27,281 nt of DNA from Spirogloea muscicola (GCA_009602725.1 WELB01000190.1:239287-266567); one strand, 5' to 3'; positions 1-11,076 are shown, numbered from the stretch's first letter. Notes: generated by a model not told the origin, from the letters alone. Numbers and translations are program-made.

Positions 1-84
1 CGGTGAGCGGCCGCCCAGCGGCGACGGCTGCCGCGCCTTGCCACAGTCGCCGCGACGCCACCGTCGCCGCCGCCGCCGCCGCTG

Positions 85-2299
85 ATGCTACGCGACGTTC
101 TGCGGCGCGGCGGAGGCAGCGCAGACCGCATCGCCAGAAACCGCGAGGCGGCCCTCCAGCGCCGGCGCTTGGCAGCGGCAGTTGGCGGCGCGGCACCCGA
201 GGAGCCGGCGGAGCCTCCGCGCCGCTGGCTTGAGCTCATAAGCGACGCCTCGAGCCATGGCAGCGGCGGCGGCGGCGGCGGCGGCCGCCCCGGCGCGCGG
301 CCCCTCTGTGTCGAAACGCCCGACAGACGCGGGCCAGCCCTGGCAGCAGCGGCTGTCTGGCCAAGGCCAGCGACGGCAGAGCCGGAGGCCTCCGGGGTAG
401 AGCCATTGGCGGGGCCAGCATTGGCGACGAAGGCGGCGGCGGCGGCAGCGGCAGCGGCGACCGCCGCCATGGGCGAGCGAGGCGGCTGCTGCGAGCAGGC
501 TCCGCAGCAGACCGCTGGAGCCGGCCCGGCACTTGCGGGCCTCTCGGAGAGCAGCGTCGACAACCGCGGACGCAGCTCGCCGCCTCCGGCTCTGGGCGTT
601 GCCCGCAGGTTGCCGTCGTGGGCGGGCGGTGCCTGGCCAGAACCTGACGCAAGGTCTCCGGCAGCCGCAGGCGGTGCGCTAGACGCTGCAGCGAAGGCTT
701 TGGAGCATGCCGCAGAGCCCAGCGGCAGCAGCTCCTGCGGCGGCGGCGGCGACGCGCCCGCTGCTGACGCGGCGAGCGCCCTCGCGGGGCTGGCCTGGCC
801 GCCGAGGCAGCAGTTCGACTACCTCGTGGTCGTGGACTTTGAGAGCACCTGCAACAACCGGCCTGGCCTGCGCCCGACAGTGAGCCCCGGCCCAAGCGCC
901 GAAGCTGACGGGGTTACCTCGCCAGCTTTTATGATTAACCAATTCTCTGCTCAGTCGGCCCGAAGCCTCCGGTTGACCATGCCAGCTCCATGGTATGCAG
1001 TGACGGACCCTCGCATTATGTGCGCTGGTTCCTGCAGGAAATTATTGAGTTTCCCTCGGTGCTCGTGGACCTGGCCGCGCTGCGCGTCGTCGACACCTGG
1101 CGTGCCTATGTGCGCCCAGTCATGCACCCCCGCCTCACCTCCTTCTGCATGAACCTGACCGGCGTACAGCAGCACCAGGTTCGTCAGATCCTCAGCCCGT
1201 GGCTTTGAACACAAGGATACATGAACTTCTCGTTCAAAAGCTCCCGCTCAAAATGCACTGTGTTGCTGAGTGTGAGATCTCTGTACTCCCTATTGTGGAG
1301 TGTTTGCAGCATGGCATAATCCATAAGCTTGCAACTCTTTGAAAGCTGCAGACAGGCTCTGCGATAGCCTCCGTCTATACCAGGGCGTAATGAGGACAGT
1401 CTATGTCGGAGTAGCGATCAGACGGAAGCCTCTTCCAGGCAGTGCACACTTCATGCATTGACAACATTATAGCTGCAGGTGGATGCAGGAGTCAGGCTGG
1501 AGCAAGCACTGCGGCTGCATGATAAGTGGCTGGCAAGCCGGGGGGTGCTCGGCAGGCCGTTTGCCGTTGCAACGTGGTCCGACTGGGACTGCAAGGTCAT
1601 GCTGGAGGCTGAGTGCGCGTGGAAGGGCATCCGGAAGCCCGCCTATTTCGAGAGGTGCAGGTCCACTGCTACGCGAGTGCCATCCTTGAAGCAGCTGGAT
1701 AAGTTTACCACTCTGCAGCCATGAAATGAGCAACGAAGTGCAGCTGCCCACGAGAGCAGCTGAAGTCCCCTCAACTGCTTCCTGCTTTGCTACTGTTGTG
1801 CAGGTGGATCAACCTGAGGGAACCCTTCCAGAAGGTCTTTGGGGCACGCACGCGAGGCAACTTGCAGGCCTGTATGGCGCTGGCAGGGCTGACGTGGCGG
1901 GGCCGGCCGCATTGCGGCCTGGATGATGCCGCCAACACCGCTCGCCTCGCACTGAGCCTCATCCATCGCGGGGCGGTGCTTGCAATCACGGGCTCTTTCA
2001 GGAGGCACGACGATACAGGTGGGCCACAGGCAGACCTTGGGCCGGTCAGGAAGCGGGCGCTCCATGCTGACAGGGGCAAAGACATATCATGGGCGTACAC
2101 AAAGCGTGGGGCCTTGCGAAGAGGAGGCTCGGCCACTCAGGTTGCCTGCTACTGCCAGGTGCGTGCACAGGCGAGGACGGTGCAGAAGCCCGGGCCAACG
2201 CTGGGCTGCGACTTCCTCTCCTGTGGCCGATGGACCGCCACAGGTGGCGGGACCTGCCACTTTTTCCAGTGGCTGAGCCCAGCCGCTGCTCCTATGTAG
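85..2299 (+). CDS. ERI2: ERI2-like DEDDh 3'-5' exonuclease with C-terminal GRF zinc finger
   Basis: Predicted exons are 85-879, 1038-1178, 1479-1654 and 1804-2299, all with GT-AG introns and continuous phase, giving about 535 aa. Residues 1-245 are Ala/Gly/Arg-rich low complexity. The exonuclease core follows: DFEST (catalytic D251, E253), EIIEFPSVLVD, FCMNLTGVQQHQVD, ATWSDWD (D347/D349), WINLREPF and HCGLDDAANTARL (H407, D411/D412). This order and wording match animal ERI2 closely. Residues ~486-527 hold CYC, a further Cys and CHFFQW, the Cys pattern of a GRF zinc finger, which vertebrate ERI2 also carries at its C terminus. The family trims 3' ends of structured RNA or nucleic acids; the substrate here is unknown. 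The ATG at 85 is the first after an in-frame stop at 4-6, but an N-terminal intron cannot be excluded. The first exon is far more GC-rich than the rest. Confidence 0.9.
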
Positions 2300-4058
2300 T
2301 GAGCAGTAATTTGCGGGTAGATTACCAGATTTGCTGGTATAGGCAGGCAGACTGTCTGTTGTTTTGTAGTTATATCACTGTCTGTGGCCATGCGCTGTAT
2401 CCCTCTGCCTAATTATGGCTCCTGTAGTGCATGATATAAGAAAGAGAGTCTACGGAGTCAGAACAGGAAGTTTAAGCCCTGTGGGCTTTAGAAAGCACAT
2501 CCATCAAAATAGTGAGTACTCACTGAGTGATCGAACTATCGCAAGCGAAATCATATTTGCTTTGCTAATTGACTGCAGATGAAATTGCGCAACTCTCTTC
2601 TTATCGTTTTGCAGTATCCCAGTCGTGGCAGTAAATATCAATGTTTAACATCTTAGGAACGTCATAGTATCAAAGTTAATGCGAATATTTGAACAGCAAA
2701 TGATGCTTGCAATAAACAATTTTTCGCTGTCACCATGATAGTTGCCTGAACTAAGGCTGAAACAGTAGTTGGTCCTTCCATTGCATCTGGCATACGAGGA
2801 ATTTTTCCTATGTGAGCAGATTTCCTACTGCTCCTAATCATAACAAGGACACTTGATAATATTGCCATCCATGTTCTGTCCGGGTCCTTAGGAATGCTCG
2901 AATCCCCTGACTAGAGGTCACTGAGAGTCCCCTTCCTGTTGTCTTCGTATTTAGCACTCCGGCTCCTTCAGACCTTGTCCATTCCTTTGGGCTGGCCTAT
3001 CACAGTCACCAGTCAATCTGGCCGCGCGTTCTTCTTTTGAATCAGCCCCCACAGGTTGGTCACAGGCCGGCAACATCACCACTAGGCACATAGCTGTGCA
3101 GCGTGCCCTTCCTCGATTATGGCTGATCTGGGCAAGTATAGTCGTTGGTCATTGCCAGCAGAACCTTCATAGTAATTCGTGCAAATACAAAGCATGACAG
3201 TGAGCTGCCTTTCTTTGGAAGCAGCAGTATGACTGCCCTTGGAAGCTGCAGCAAGAACACCCGAGCATCAAGCTTTCTTTTGATGCAGAATTGAGAAGTC
3301 AGGAACCCAATTCAAGGGGGCCTCTTTGTGAGCACCACTGGATTGAGGTCCAGCTACTTGTTGAAAGGTGAGTGCAGTAGACTGAAGCTGCTGCTCGTGC
3401 TTGATATGCTGATCAAGCCTTGCGCTGTTGCTGCTACCAGCTTTGGGAATAGCTACCTCCTAGGCCTTGTCAGAACTTGATCCAAAGTGTTCTATACATT
3501 GCATGCCTACTGTTTGGCTGATGGCTGCATCGGTCAGCAAAATGCCATTGGCCTGCTGCAGCGTACATGTGACAATTTGCTTGCCTTGCATGTGAGCCTG
3601 CAAGTGCATGACCGAGCTTGACACTTGCCTCAGAAGGCTCCTGTGGCTTGCCCATGACCTGTAGTTGAATTACCGAACGTTGTCTAGCTTGGCCTTTGTC
3701 TGCCAAGGCCCCTGAGTAACTCAATTACAGCTGTTGCCTGGCGGGATTTACCCCTCTACTGGGCTCCTGTGCAATGTCTCAGTGTTGTGAGGCGAATGCC
3801 GGGATAGGCCTAGGGCACAGGAGAGCTGTCAGCGACCGTGACAACGAACACGCAACATTGTGCTATTGCACACTGTGCAGCCGGCAATGCAGAGCTCATT
3901 TGCTAAAGACAGCGTGCAAAGGCCAAGCAAAAGCCTTGGCACTGAAGGGGGCCTTGCTTTGGCGGCAGTCTTACTGGCTGCCTGCTTGTCAGCGACAGCT
4001 GTATCTGTTGGAGCTGTCTGCTTATGCATCTAAAAGCTTGCGGATGGCCTATACAGGT
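2300..4058. other. Intergenic region between convergent ERI2-like and translocator genes
   Basis: I see no convincing gene in these 1.8 kb. The open frames are short, lack recognisable motifs and have unbalanced composition. The stretch must hold the 3' ends of both flanking genes, which face each other. It also contains one copy of the ~75-bp hairpin module (annotated separately). Confidence 0.6.
2957..3012 (+). repeat. Hairpin module copy (CCTTGTCC / TTTGGGCTGGCC family)
   Basis: It contains CCTTCAGACCTTGTCCATTC followed by TTTGGGCTGGCCTATCACAG. This matches the left flank and hairpin core of the modules at 10371-10450 and 20152-20215. The right flank (TTGGAAGAGC) is missing or diverged here. 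Confidence 0.7.
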
Positions 4059-6327
4059 CTAGCTGGCAGGCTTGCTTGCATCATCTGGAGCTTCAGCTGT
4101 TAAGGGGACTTGTTCCTCAACCTCCACTGGCTTCTTCATACTCTCCTTTTGCCTCATGCCCTGCTTGAAAGAAATGTTACGGAGGCAGCAGAACGTGTTA
4201 GCTAACTGTAGTCTGTGAAAGAGTAAAACACAGACATCAGCGCAAGCTCATGGTAACACATGACAATAGCTGGCTTATGCCCAATCCCATATGGAATTTG
4301 CAAGGGGATGACAACCACTCTACTCTTAGGTCAGGAGCTGGTCAGCTTGTGAAGTGCTCCACAACAATCAACTTGATGGGCCTGCATGATACATGCTGAC
4401 GGAGTGGCATGGTAGCCAAGATTGGTTGGGTTGCATTCACCTGTAGCTTGATCTGATTGTACCAACACACCCCCAAGAATGCAATTCCGTAACCGACAAG
4501 GTTGATTGTAGTAATTCTGTCAGCAATGACTGACCATGAGTAGCCAATGAGTAGCCAATCTTTCACAACTCCTGCAAGCCAAGTTCGATTTACGTCAGCC
4601 ACTTTAATAAGGAGAATTAGTGCGCGCTCATCATCCTATCCCCGTCAGAATGGACAGGACAATTGATAAATCTGTTCATATTGAGCTACGTTATGGAGAG
4701 CCTACAGAAGGGGCATGTGGACGTGCGCAGGAGGTAAAGAAGCACTGCCTAGCATATTATCTTGTCGAGAGTTCATGCTTTAGTGCTAAGATGGGGTGCA
4801 TGGACGGCCTCAACATAGAGGGAGGAAGGGACTTAGTCATGTACCAGCTACATTCATTGTCAAAGCTGAGGTTTTTCCAATAAGTAGGAACACTGCCAGA
4901 TTGAGTGCAAAAGCACACGTTGCATTGGATCCAAATGTGAGGAGGTCAAATGAAAATGCAGAAGCATAAGTCCTCAAAATTGGAGCCTCGACGAAGATCC
5001 AGGGGATTGTAAGGAACGCAAAACAGCAAGGTGACACGTAGTAGAGACTTGTTATGGGATTAAGGGTAATGCCCTTTGAGTTGAGCAGGATCTGCGTGAA
5101 AGGTGAGAGGCTGGTACAAATTAGTATGTAGCCATCTAGTAATACATGCATAGGGCATGCCGCACTGCGTCCATGGCTTGGGAGCATTGAGTATTGTCTA
5201 CACAGCATTACTCAGTAACTCATGCATGCAAGACAAGACCACCTGCAGCAAATACTGCCCTGGAGTTGACGAGATAACATGCAACGTTACTGAATGAAGG
5301 ACTACGTATACATGCACTACCTGAATGAGGACCAAGCGAGTTGCCTCAAAAGCCACAGCAGACAGCTGTAGGCTTACACCTGTGAGATTGAACTTGGCTT
5401 CACCAAAGGCAGCTATTGCGACACCAAAGGAAATTATGACCATGTTAGCCATCGTAGTTATTCTATACGTCTCCTTCTTAAAGACTACTCCCAAGAGGTA
5501 GACTGCCACTGGCATCAATGCCTTCAGCATCTGCATCAAAAGACGATAAACACCCATACATGTAAGAAGCGCACACTGCGTTATAAATAAGTGAGTGAAG
5601 CAGGATCTTACAATTGCCATCGTTTGCATAAAGCCAATCAGTCAATGTCAGACGTTGAGGCGGTGCAGCATGCGTCAGCCTTCAAAAACAACTGGATTGC
5701 AGAAGACGTGTAGGCCTAAGAGGCAGCACCGACCTGAATGAAAGAAACAGACAGATAGATGTATGCCGAATTGGAAAACCAAAGGCTCATGGAGTAGAGA
5801 GCGCCGATTGGGACGACAGAGGTCAGGTAGATCTCCCATGACATGTGAATGACTTCCACAATGCGGAAGACTCGAACGAGAAGGAAGGCCAGAATGGAGC
5901 AATAGCCCATGTGGATCATGGTGAGGCTGGACCAGCATTTACGAGGATGTCGTCAGGTATAGAGGTCAACTGGGCTACAGTGCAAGATGATAATATTCTT
6001 TGTTGCCTAGATCAGCTTTCCAATGGGGTCAGACTTAGCTTACAGTAGTGATCGAAAGGGAAGCAAGCGGGTGTGAGTGTCGAGAAATGGCGAGAAGAAT
6101 GGCACGGCTTCGTGTTCAGCTGCGAGGATCAGGCGGCAGGGACGAGGAGGCGCTGACCTAATCGGGAATGGCCAATTGTACATGTGACGGTCGAGGATGT
6201 ACTTGTTGAAGATGATGACCGCGGAGCTGAGGCATATCCACACCGTCACGTACAGGTAGCTCAAGCCAATGCGGTACAGCAGCGACGAGGAGGGCCCCGA
6301 GCCGCGGCCCATGGCGCCGCCGGCCAC
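4059..6327 (-). CDS. Sugar-phosphate/phosphate translocator (TPT/NST family, At4g32390-like)
   Basis: Six exons on the minus strand: 6327-6158, 5926-5734, 5530-5321, 5091-4845, 4571-4441 and 4160-4059, giving 350 aa. The protein is hydrophobic with about ten membrane segments. It carries IIFNKYILD and [16 protein letters not shown] near the start, [14 protein letters not shown] in the middle, and [19 protein letters not shown] near the end, all close to the plant KD-type translocator group. There is no transit peptide, so a Golgi/ER rather than plastid location is likely, by family. Exon 5 could read through to a stop at 4342, but CAG|GTGAAT at 4441/4440 is a good donor. Splicing to 4160 adds a polar acidic tail ([10 protein letters not shown] onward), as plant relatives have. 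The substrate is not predictable from sequence. The 5' leader runs into the ambiguous base at 6451. Confidence 0.92.
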
Positions 6328-6450
6328 AGCCGCCGGTTACTGGAACGCAGGCGGCGCCGAGGGCGGCAACAGCCGCTTCAGATCCACGGCACGGCGAGCG
6401 GGCGCCGCCGGCCCGGCGCGGCTGCCGCGCGCCAGATCCGCCGCCGCCCG

Positions 6451-6451
6451 N
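6451..6451. other. Single ambiguous base, suspected assembly join
   Basis: One N lies exactly where histone H2A sequence stops and translocator leader sequence begins (minus strand). It probably marks a collapsed gap or scaffold join rather than one uncertain base. Confidence 0.7.
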
Positions 6452-6529
6452 GCCGACAGGGAACTGGAGGCCAGCCTTGGCGGAGCGCGACACAGCCTTC
6501 TTGCCAGATGTCTTGCCACGGCCCGACAT
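6452..6529 (-). pseudogene. H2A: Histone H2A, N-terminal 26 codons only (truncated at an N)
   Basis: The minus-strand frame starting at 6529 encodes MSGRGKTSGKK, then SRSAKAGLQFPVG, the canonical start of histone H2A up to the first residues of the histone fold. The next residues should be RIARFLKKG. Instead comes the N at 6451 and then GC-rich DNA that is the leader of the translocator gene. No other part of H2A occurs in the window. Codon use and the upstream promoter look functional, so this is probably an intact gene broken by the assembly. A true truncated copy is the alternative. Confidence 0.85.
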
Positions 6530-6572
6530 GGCGGCGGCAGCAGCACTACGGTGGGCGAGTGAGTGCGGGGAG

Positions 6573-6660
6573 GTGCGGTGAAGGGAGGCGCGGTGGGAGG
6601 CGCAGCGGCGGAAGGCGCGGCGGGAGGCGCAGCGGGAGGCGCGGCGGGAGCGGCGGGGAG
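6573..6660 (-). repeat. GC-rich tandem repeat in the H2A leader
   Basis: Imperfect repeats of a roughly 12-nt unit of the type GGGAGGCGCGGC occur on the plus strand (CCGCGCCTCCC on the H2A strand). They lie between the H2A start codon and its TATA-like box, so they would be transcribed as a pyrimidine-biased 5' leader. Confidence 0.6.
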
Positions 6661-6715
6661 GCTTACACGAGGCTGAGCAGAGGGACGCGGGTGACGCGAA
6701 GTATGGGGTCTGTCA

Positions 6716-6758
6716 CTATATATGACGTCGAGCTTGCCGCGGGTGTGCGCCAGCCAAT
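6716..6758 (-). promoter_or_regulatory. Histone H2A promoter: CCAAT, ACGTCA hexamer and TATA box
   Basis: Reading on the minus strand there is an ATTGG (inverse CCAAT, 6758-6754), then ACGTCA (6728-6723), directly followed by a TATATA box (about 6722-6717). The ACGTCA hexamer is a known cis-element of plant histone genes. The TATA box lies about 190 nt above the H2A ATG, so the leader would be long. Confidence 0.65.
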
Positions 6759-6779
6759 GCGCGCTCAGGCCCAGGATCA

Positions 6780-7587
6780 AGCATAAGCACGGTTGAGATC
6801 ATATACATCGGACGGTTGAGTAGGCGTGCCGCCCGGCTGCCCTTCCCGATCCGCTAGCTGCGTCAGAGAAAGGGGGTGTTTATCGTGGGCGGCGCCGCCG
6901 TTTGTGCCGCCGTTGCTTGGGCAGCTGGCCCGGTCGGCCCGCCCCGGGCGCGAGGCCAGCTCTTCGCCCCGCCGGCTAGCCACCTGCCGCCCGCCGCTAG
7001 AGCCGCCTTCCAAACTGTTGCTTTTCGGCTGCCGTGCTGTCCTCAACGGCGGCGCGCGCCAACTTCATGTGCTGTCAGTGGGCTAGCACCGCCTAGCCCT
7101 AGCCTCCCGCGGGCCTACCCAGCCGACCGTGGCGGAGCAAGCTGGCGCACCTCTCGCTTACGCCCCCACTGAGCGGCGCCACGCCGGCTCTCGTTCGCTT
7201 CGCCCATTAGATGGCCTTGCGGCTCCTCCCGCCTCCTCCCCCCCGTCCCGGCGCACTGGGCTTGGTGGCCTTTCCGACGGGCCGATGCCGTCAATCACCA
7301 GCCGCTCTTGGCCACCCCTCCCCCGCTGTCTAGACGCGGTACCTGCCCCTCCGCCGCCCCCCCAGCAGGCCTCTCTCCCTGCCCCTCTGCCAGCCGCGCC
7401 CTCCTCCCGCGGCCCCGCCGTCGTCGCCGCCGCCGCCGCCGCCTCGGCACGTTGCTCGCGTCCCGTGCTCCTGCGACGGTGTCTCCCTCGGCAGCCCTCA
7501 TGAGCTGCCCCACGCCCCTCGAGAGTCACCAGGCGCCTCACTGGCACCGGGCATAAGAGTGGCTCTCAGGCGGAGGACACGGCGAGG
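6780..7587. other. GC-rich 5' flanking region of the nucleotide-sugar transporter
   Basis: About 800 nt of very GC-rich DNA lie between the H2A promoter and the first transporter exon. Several long open frames exist on both strands, but they are Pro/Ala/Arg-rich and show no family motif, as expected from GC content alone. It probably holds the transporter promoter and leader, and perhaps a bidirectional promoter with H2A. No H2B gene, the common divergent partner of H2A, is visible here. Confidence 0.5.
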
Positions 7588-7632
7588 ATGGCAGACATGC
7601 CACCTTGGGAGGCCGCTGAGAGCCGTCTGTGA
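7588..7632 (+). promoter_or_regulatory. Short upstream ORF (14 codons) before the transporter start
   Basis: ATG at 7588 opens a 14-codon frame (MADMPPWEAAESRL) ending at TGA 7630-7632, 36 nt before the transporter ATG at 7668. It would be an upstream ORF if the mRNA starts above it. Removing 38 nt from 7629 would fuse it in frame to the main ORF, but that is shorter than any other intron here. Confidence 0.35.
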
Positions 7633-7667
7633 CGAGATCTGGCCGCGCTCTGGGCCGGCTTGCCAGG

Positions 7668-9574
7668 ATGTTTCGCTTCAAAGGTGTGGCGTCCGCCGGC
7701 TTCTATGGTGAGCACTGCTGTCCTCTGCCACCAGATCTGTGTTACTGTAACCTGGCAAGGGATGCCGATTGCTCGTTAGATGCGAAATCAAGCCGACATT
7801 CTGGTGTCCAGTGCGTATAATGAGGCCAAAACCCCATTGCAGGCGGCATGTCAGTAGCTAGCGTTTTCATCAACAAGGCCATTTTTCACGTCTACAAATT
7901 CAACTATCCGTACACGCTAGTACTCGGCCAGACCATCTTCACGCTCCTCCTCATCTTCGTAATGAGGAAGCTCGGCGTTATCCGGATAGGCAGGTTCCAA
8001 TTGCACATTTTCCGACGAGTGAGCCCCTTTACCTCAGGTCTCGTATGGTTTCTTTGTCTAGCTAGATCTTAACAAGGAGGTCCATCTAGTCGGCTTATGC
8101 ATCCAGACGACAAAGTTTGCGAAATGACAGGATGCAGATTGAAGGGAACAAGTGCATCAGATTGTTGGCTTTGAACGTGCTGTTGTGCTCTGCTGCTCAC
8201 TCTCCTTCGGACCATCTGCTATCAGGTGTTCTTATTATCCTTTGCTTTCCTCCTCAAGCTCCTACTGGACATGTCAGCTCTGAATCGAGTCAATATCCCA
8301 ATGTACGGCGTACTGAAGAGCTCCACGACGCCCTTTGTCTTGGCCCTTGACTACATTATGCGAGACAAGAAGGCCTCCACCAGGGTGCAGCTCGCTGTCT
8401 ACTTGACGACGTTCGGGGGTCTCCTTGCCGGCTTTGGAGACTTGACTTTTGATCTGGCGGGGTATATTCTGGCTTTGTCCTCCGCTATGGCCACGGCGGC
8501 GTACGTGGTGATCGTGGGGAAGCTGGGGGAAGAGCTGCAAATTGACTCCTTCACTCTCTTGTTGTACAATAACTTCTGGTCTCTTCCCTTCTCTTTCCTT
8601 CTTGTCTTTGTCAACGGGGAAAGCAAGGCCCTCAGAAGCTTCACTCACTTCAGGGAGGTGCCTTTCCTACTATATTTTGCACTATCGTGCACCTCAGCCT
8701 TCATTCTCAACCTAGCCACATACTTGTGCACAATGGTGAACGACTCGCTAACGACCAGCATTGTTGGTAAGCTATCTTCCATTAACCGCACAGCCTGATG
8801 TGGCATGAGCCATGCTGAACTCTGGCGGACTTCTTCTTGAGCGCCGTTGTTGAGTTTGGAGCTGAGGGGCTCATCATCATGTACATGAAAGAGGGACATG
8901 ACCGAATATAGCACAGCAGCACTGCAGATACATTGCTCTGCTGCTAATGGTTTTCATTCAATGTGCTAACAGGGCGGACCAAGAGTATCTTGCAAGGGTT
9001 TGCAGGCTTGTTTGCATTCGGCGATGTTGTGGTGAGCCTTGAGGAAGACTACTACACAGCATATGTTGCTCATCAGTAGGCTGAAGAATTGATAGTATCC
9101 TTGTTACCACTTCTTCAATTGTTTGCTTCAGTAATCTAGGAGGGCAGGCAAGCACTTACAGTATTACACACATTGTCGCTGACCTGATGCTGAAGAGAGA
9201 CCAGAAGTGTATGCTCAGAGGTGGGTCGTGGACTCTTGTCAGCAGCCTGGATGGCCGGCTTGCAACATATCAAAGTACGCTTGTACTGCTAGCCAGCCTT
9301 TTGATACTGGAATGGATGGGCGGCATTGCTGCAGATGAACCCTGTGAACCTGGCAGGCTTGGTTGTGAACTCCTGTGGAATTGGCTGGTACGCATATGAG
9401 AAGTACTTGGAAGCGAAGACTAGGATGCTCCAAGCCGGGGCTCACAAAGCAGGGTCTGCAGGAGAACCGCACACCCACGTCTTACACAGGGAAGGGTCAC
9501 AGGTGCACACTGTGGAGTCAGTGCTTTACCTTTGTATGTCTTGCAAGCATTCGTTGCCTGTTCTCCTAAGCTGA
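7668..9574 (+). CDS. SLC35D/UGNT1-like nucleotide-sugar transporter
   Basis: Five exons: 7668-7707, 7843-8018, 8226-8766, 8973-9031 and 9335-9574, phases continuous, giving about 351 aa. It is a multi-span membrane protein of the drug/metabolite transporter clan. SLC35D-type marks include FYGGMSVASVFINKAIF near the N terminus, NYPYTLVLGQTIFTLLL, PMYGVLKSSTTPF, the FGDLTFDLAGYILAL turn, and the C-terminal NLAGLVVNSCGIGWYAY. The family moves nucleotide sugars such as UDP-GlcNAc, UDP-GalNAc or GDP-mannose into the Golgi or ER lumen; which one cannot be read from sequence. The ATG at 7668 is the first after an in-frame stop at 7617. The tail after residue ~300 is unlike relatives, and a possible donor (CAG|GTGCAC near 9500) means the true last exon could lie further right. 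Confidence 0.9.
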
Positions 9575-10370
9575 CTCCTCTCAAAGTCTCGGTAACTCAG
9601 CCTGTACTTGTGAACTGAAGGTTGAAGAACACCACGTAGAACTACATCACATCTTGTGAAGAAAGCATGAACTTGGAGATGTCTAAGAGTGGAGGTGTGC
9701 TCAGGAATGGTCTTGCCTGCCAAATGCTACTTGCAATGGTGTCCTTGGTCCGTTAGGTTGTCAGCTCGTGAAACTTGTGTCTTGTGCCTTGGCGCTTTGC
9801 CAGGGCCACATCAAGCTACGATTGACTTCTGTTATTTGTTGAGCTGCTTGTGACCAGCTGCAATTGGTGTTAACACCGGGCCTCGTCACCCACAAGTCTA
9901 AGGATCTACCCAATGGCACATCTTAGCGCTTGTCAAAGCCAGGATGTCTGCTATGCAAGGGGCGGGATCGCCTCATCCATTGGTGTAGTGCAACGGAACA
10001 AGTCATCTCTCAAGCCAAAAGAGAACATGCTTCCACTACAAGCTTGGCGTGCTCCTGCTTGTCTGAGGATGTGTGAATGTAGCAAACAGTGCTGCTAGTT
10101 TCTCACCTCTGTTCTTGCTTCTTATGAAGCCAGGCATGAGCAGATTGCTTGGGAGCTCTGCATGGAGGTGCTCTCAGGAGTACCTCAATGCCCAGGATTG
10201 TTGTAGGAGTATAGATAGGCACACCTCCCCCTATTGACCCTATGAGATACCCATTCTTTTATCCTCTACATCAATCCATGCACTAGCTGCTTTCAACGAG
10301 AAGATGAGAGCAAATGTCCATCGATTACAGCGTCCTTTACATACAAGTGGCTGCTGTGGATAGCCACTCA

Positions 10371-10450
10371 GCAAGAAGACACAGCTCTTCCAATGTAAGG
10401 CAATGGCAGTGACAGGCCAGCCCCAATGAATGACCAGGTCTGAAGGATAG
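10371..10450 (-). repeat. Hairpin module copy, minus orientation
   Basis: Read on the minus strand it has a CCTTCAGACCTGGTCATTC left flank, the core GGGGCTGGCCTGTCACTGCC, the block ATTGCCTTACATTGG and then AAGAGCTGTGTCTTC. It is one of the most complete copies. The central ATTGCCTTACATTGG block is identical to the module at 20152-20215. Confidence 0.8.
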
Positions 10451-10576
10451 CAATGTAATATCATGGATAGCAATGCCGTGCTGGTTGAGCTCTGCAACTG
10501 CCTCTATGGTAAACCCCTCGCTCTGCACCAATCCACCCCAACCCACCCTGAAAGTGTTATCAGCTATTTTCCGCTT

Positions 10577-10613
10577 GGATAGGAGCTATGGGGTGCTCCA
10601 TAAGCCCCTATCC
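10577..10613 (+). other. 37-nt imperfect stem-loop
   Basis: GGATAGG at 10577 pairs with CCTATCC at 10607. Inside it, TATGG pairs with CCATA around a six-base loop, with short internal bulges. It lies in otherwise featureless intergenic DNA. The function is unknown, and it may be a chance or decayed repeat. Confidence 0.5.
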
Positions 10614-11076
10614 TCAATGGGCGAGCCCTTCTTCTTCCATACGCGGACCCTGGTCTATGGTACCAACAAGCCTGATCTATATTCACCTAAACCCATCATG
10701 CCACATTGCTGCCTTGCGTAAGCAATTTGCAGCCTTACTCACCCTCAAGTATCACCATTTTTGAGACAACAGAATACAAGAGCAGGTGTTCACATTCTTG
10801 AAAGGAAGCAACGCCGCAAAGTGAAAATATTGTCCGGGATGGCCAACTCATCAAGACAGTAAGAGAGAGAGAGAAAGGCTACAAGAAAGTGGTCAGCATG
10901 GCTCAACAAGGGGACCACTACGCAAATAGGAAGGACTCTTTAAAAAACACTTCGCTTTCTCAAGTGCCGCTGCTCAATTGGTACACATCCGTAAGCGAGA
11001 GTGGGTGGGCCAAAAGGCAGGCGGATGTAGATACATGCTATGATCTTGATTGACAACGCCTATACTTGCCCGGCTG

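Noticed and set aside
236-942. Long minus-strand frames opposite the first ERI2 exon
   Set aside because: Arg/Pro/Ala-rich antisense shadows caused by high GC; no motif, and they overlap a well-supported exon region.
2885-2925. TGCTCGAATCCCC as the T-arm of a tRNA gene
   Set aside because: The upstream sequence cannot form acceptor, D and anticodon arms. No tRNA gene was found elsewhere by eye.
3470-4103. Frames on both strands in the ERI2-translocator intergenic region
   Set aside because: Most lack motifs or plausible splice partners. Only the 4160-4059 minus segment was kept, as a translocator exon.
6158-6529. 123-codon frame joining the H2A start to downstream sequence as one protein
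   Set aside because: After the N at 6451 the residues have no H2A similarity and overlap the translocator first exon in another frame.
7129-7556. Several Pro/Ala/Arg-rich frames on both strands upstream of the transporter
   Set aside because: Low-complexity GC-driven frames in overlapping phases, with no family signature. H2B was looked for and not found.
9866-9877. Perfect 12-bp palindrome GGTGTTAACACC as a regulatory operator
   Set aside because: A single short palindrome with no partner sites or adjacent promoter; expected now and then by chance in 27 kb.
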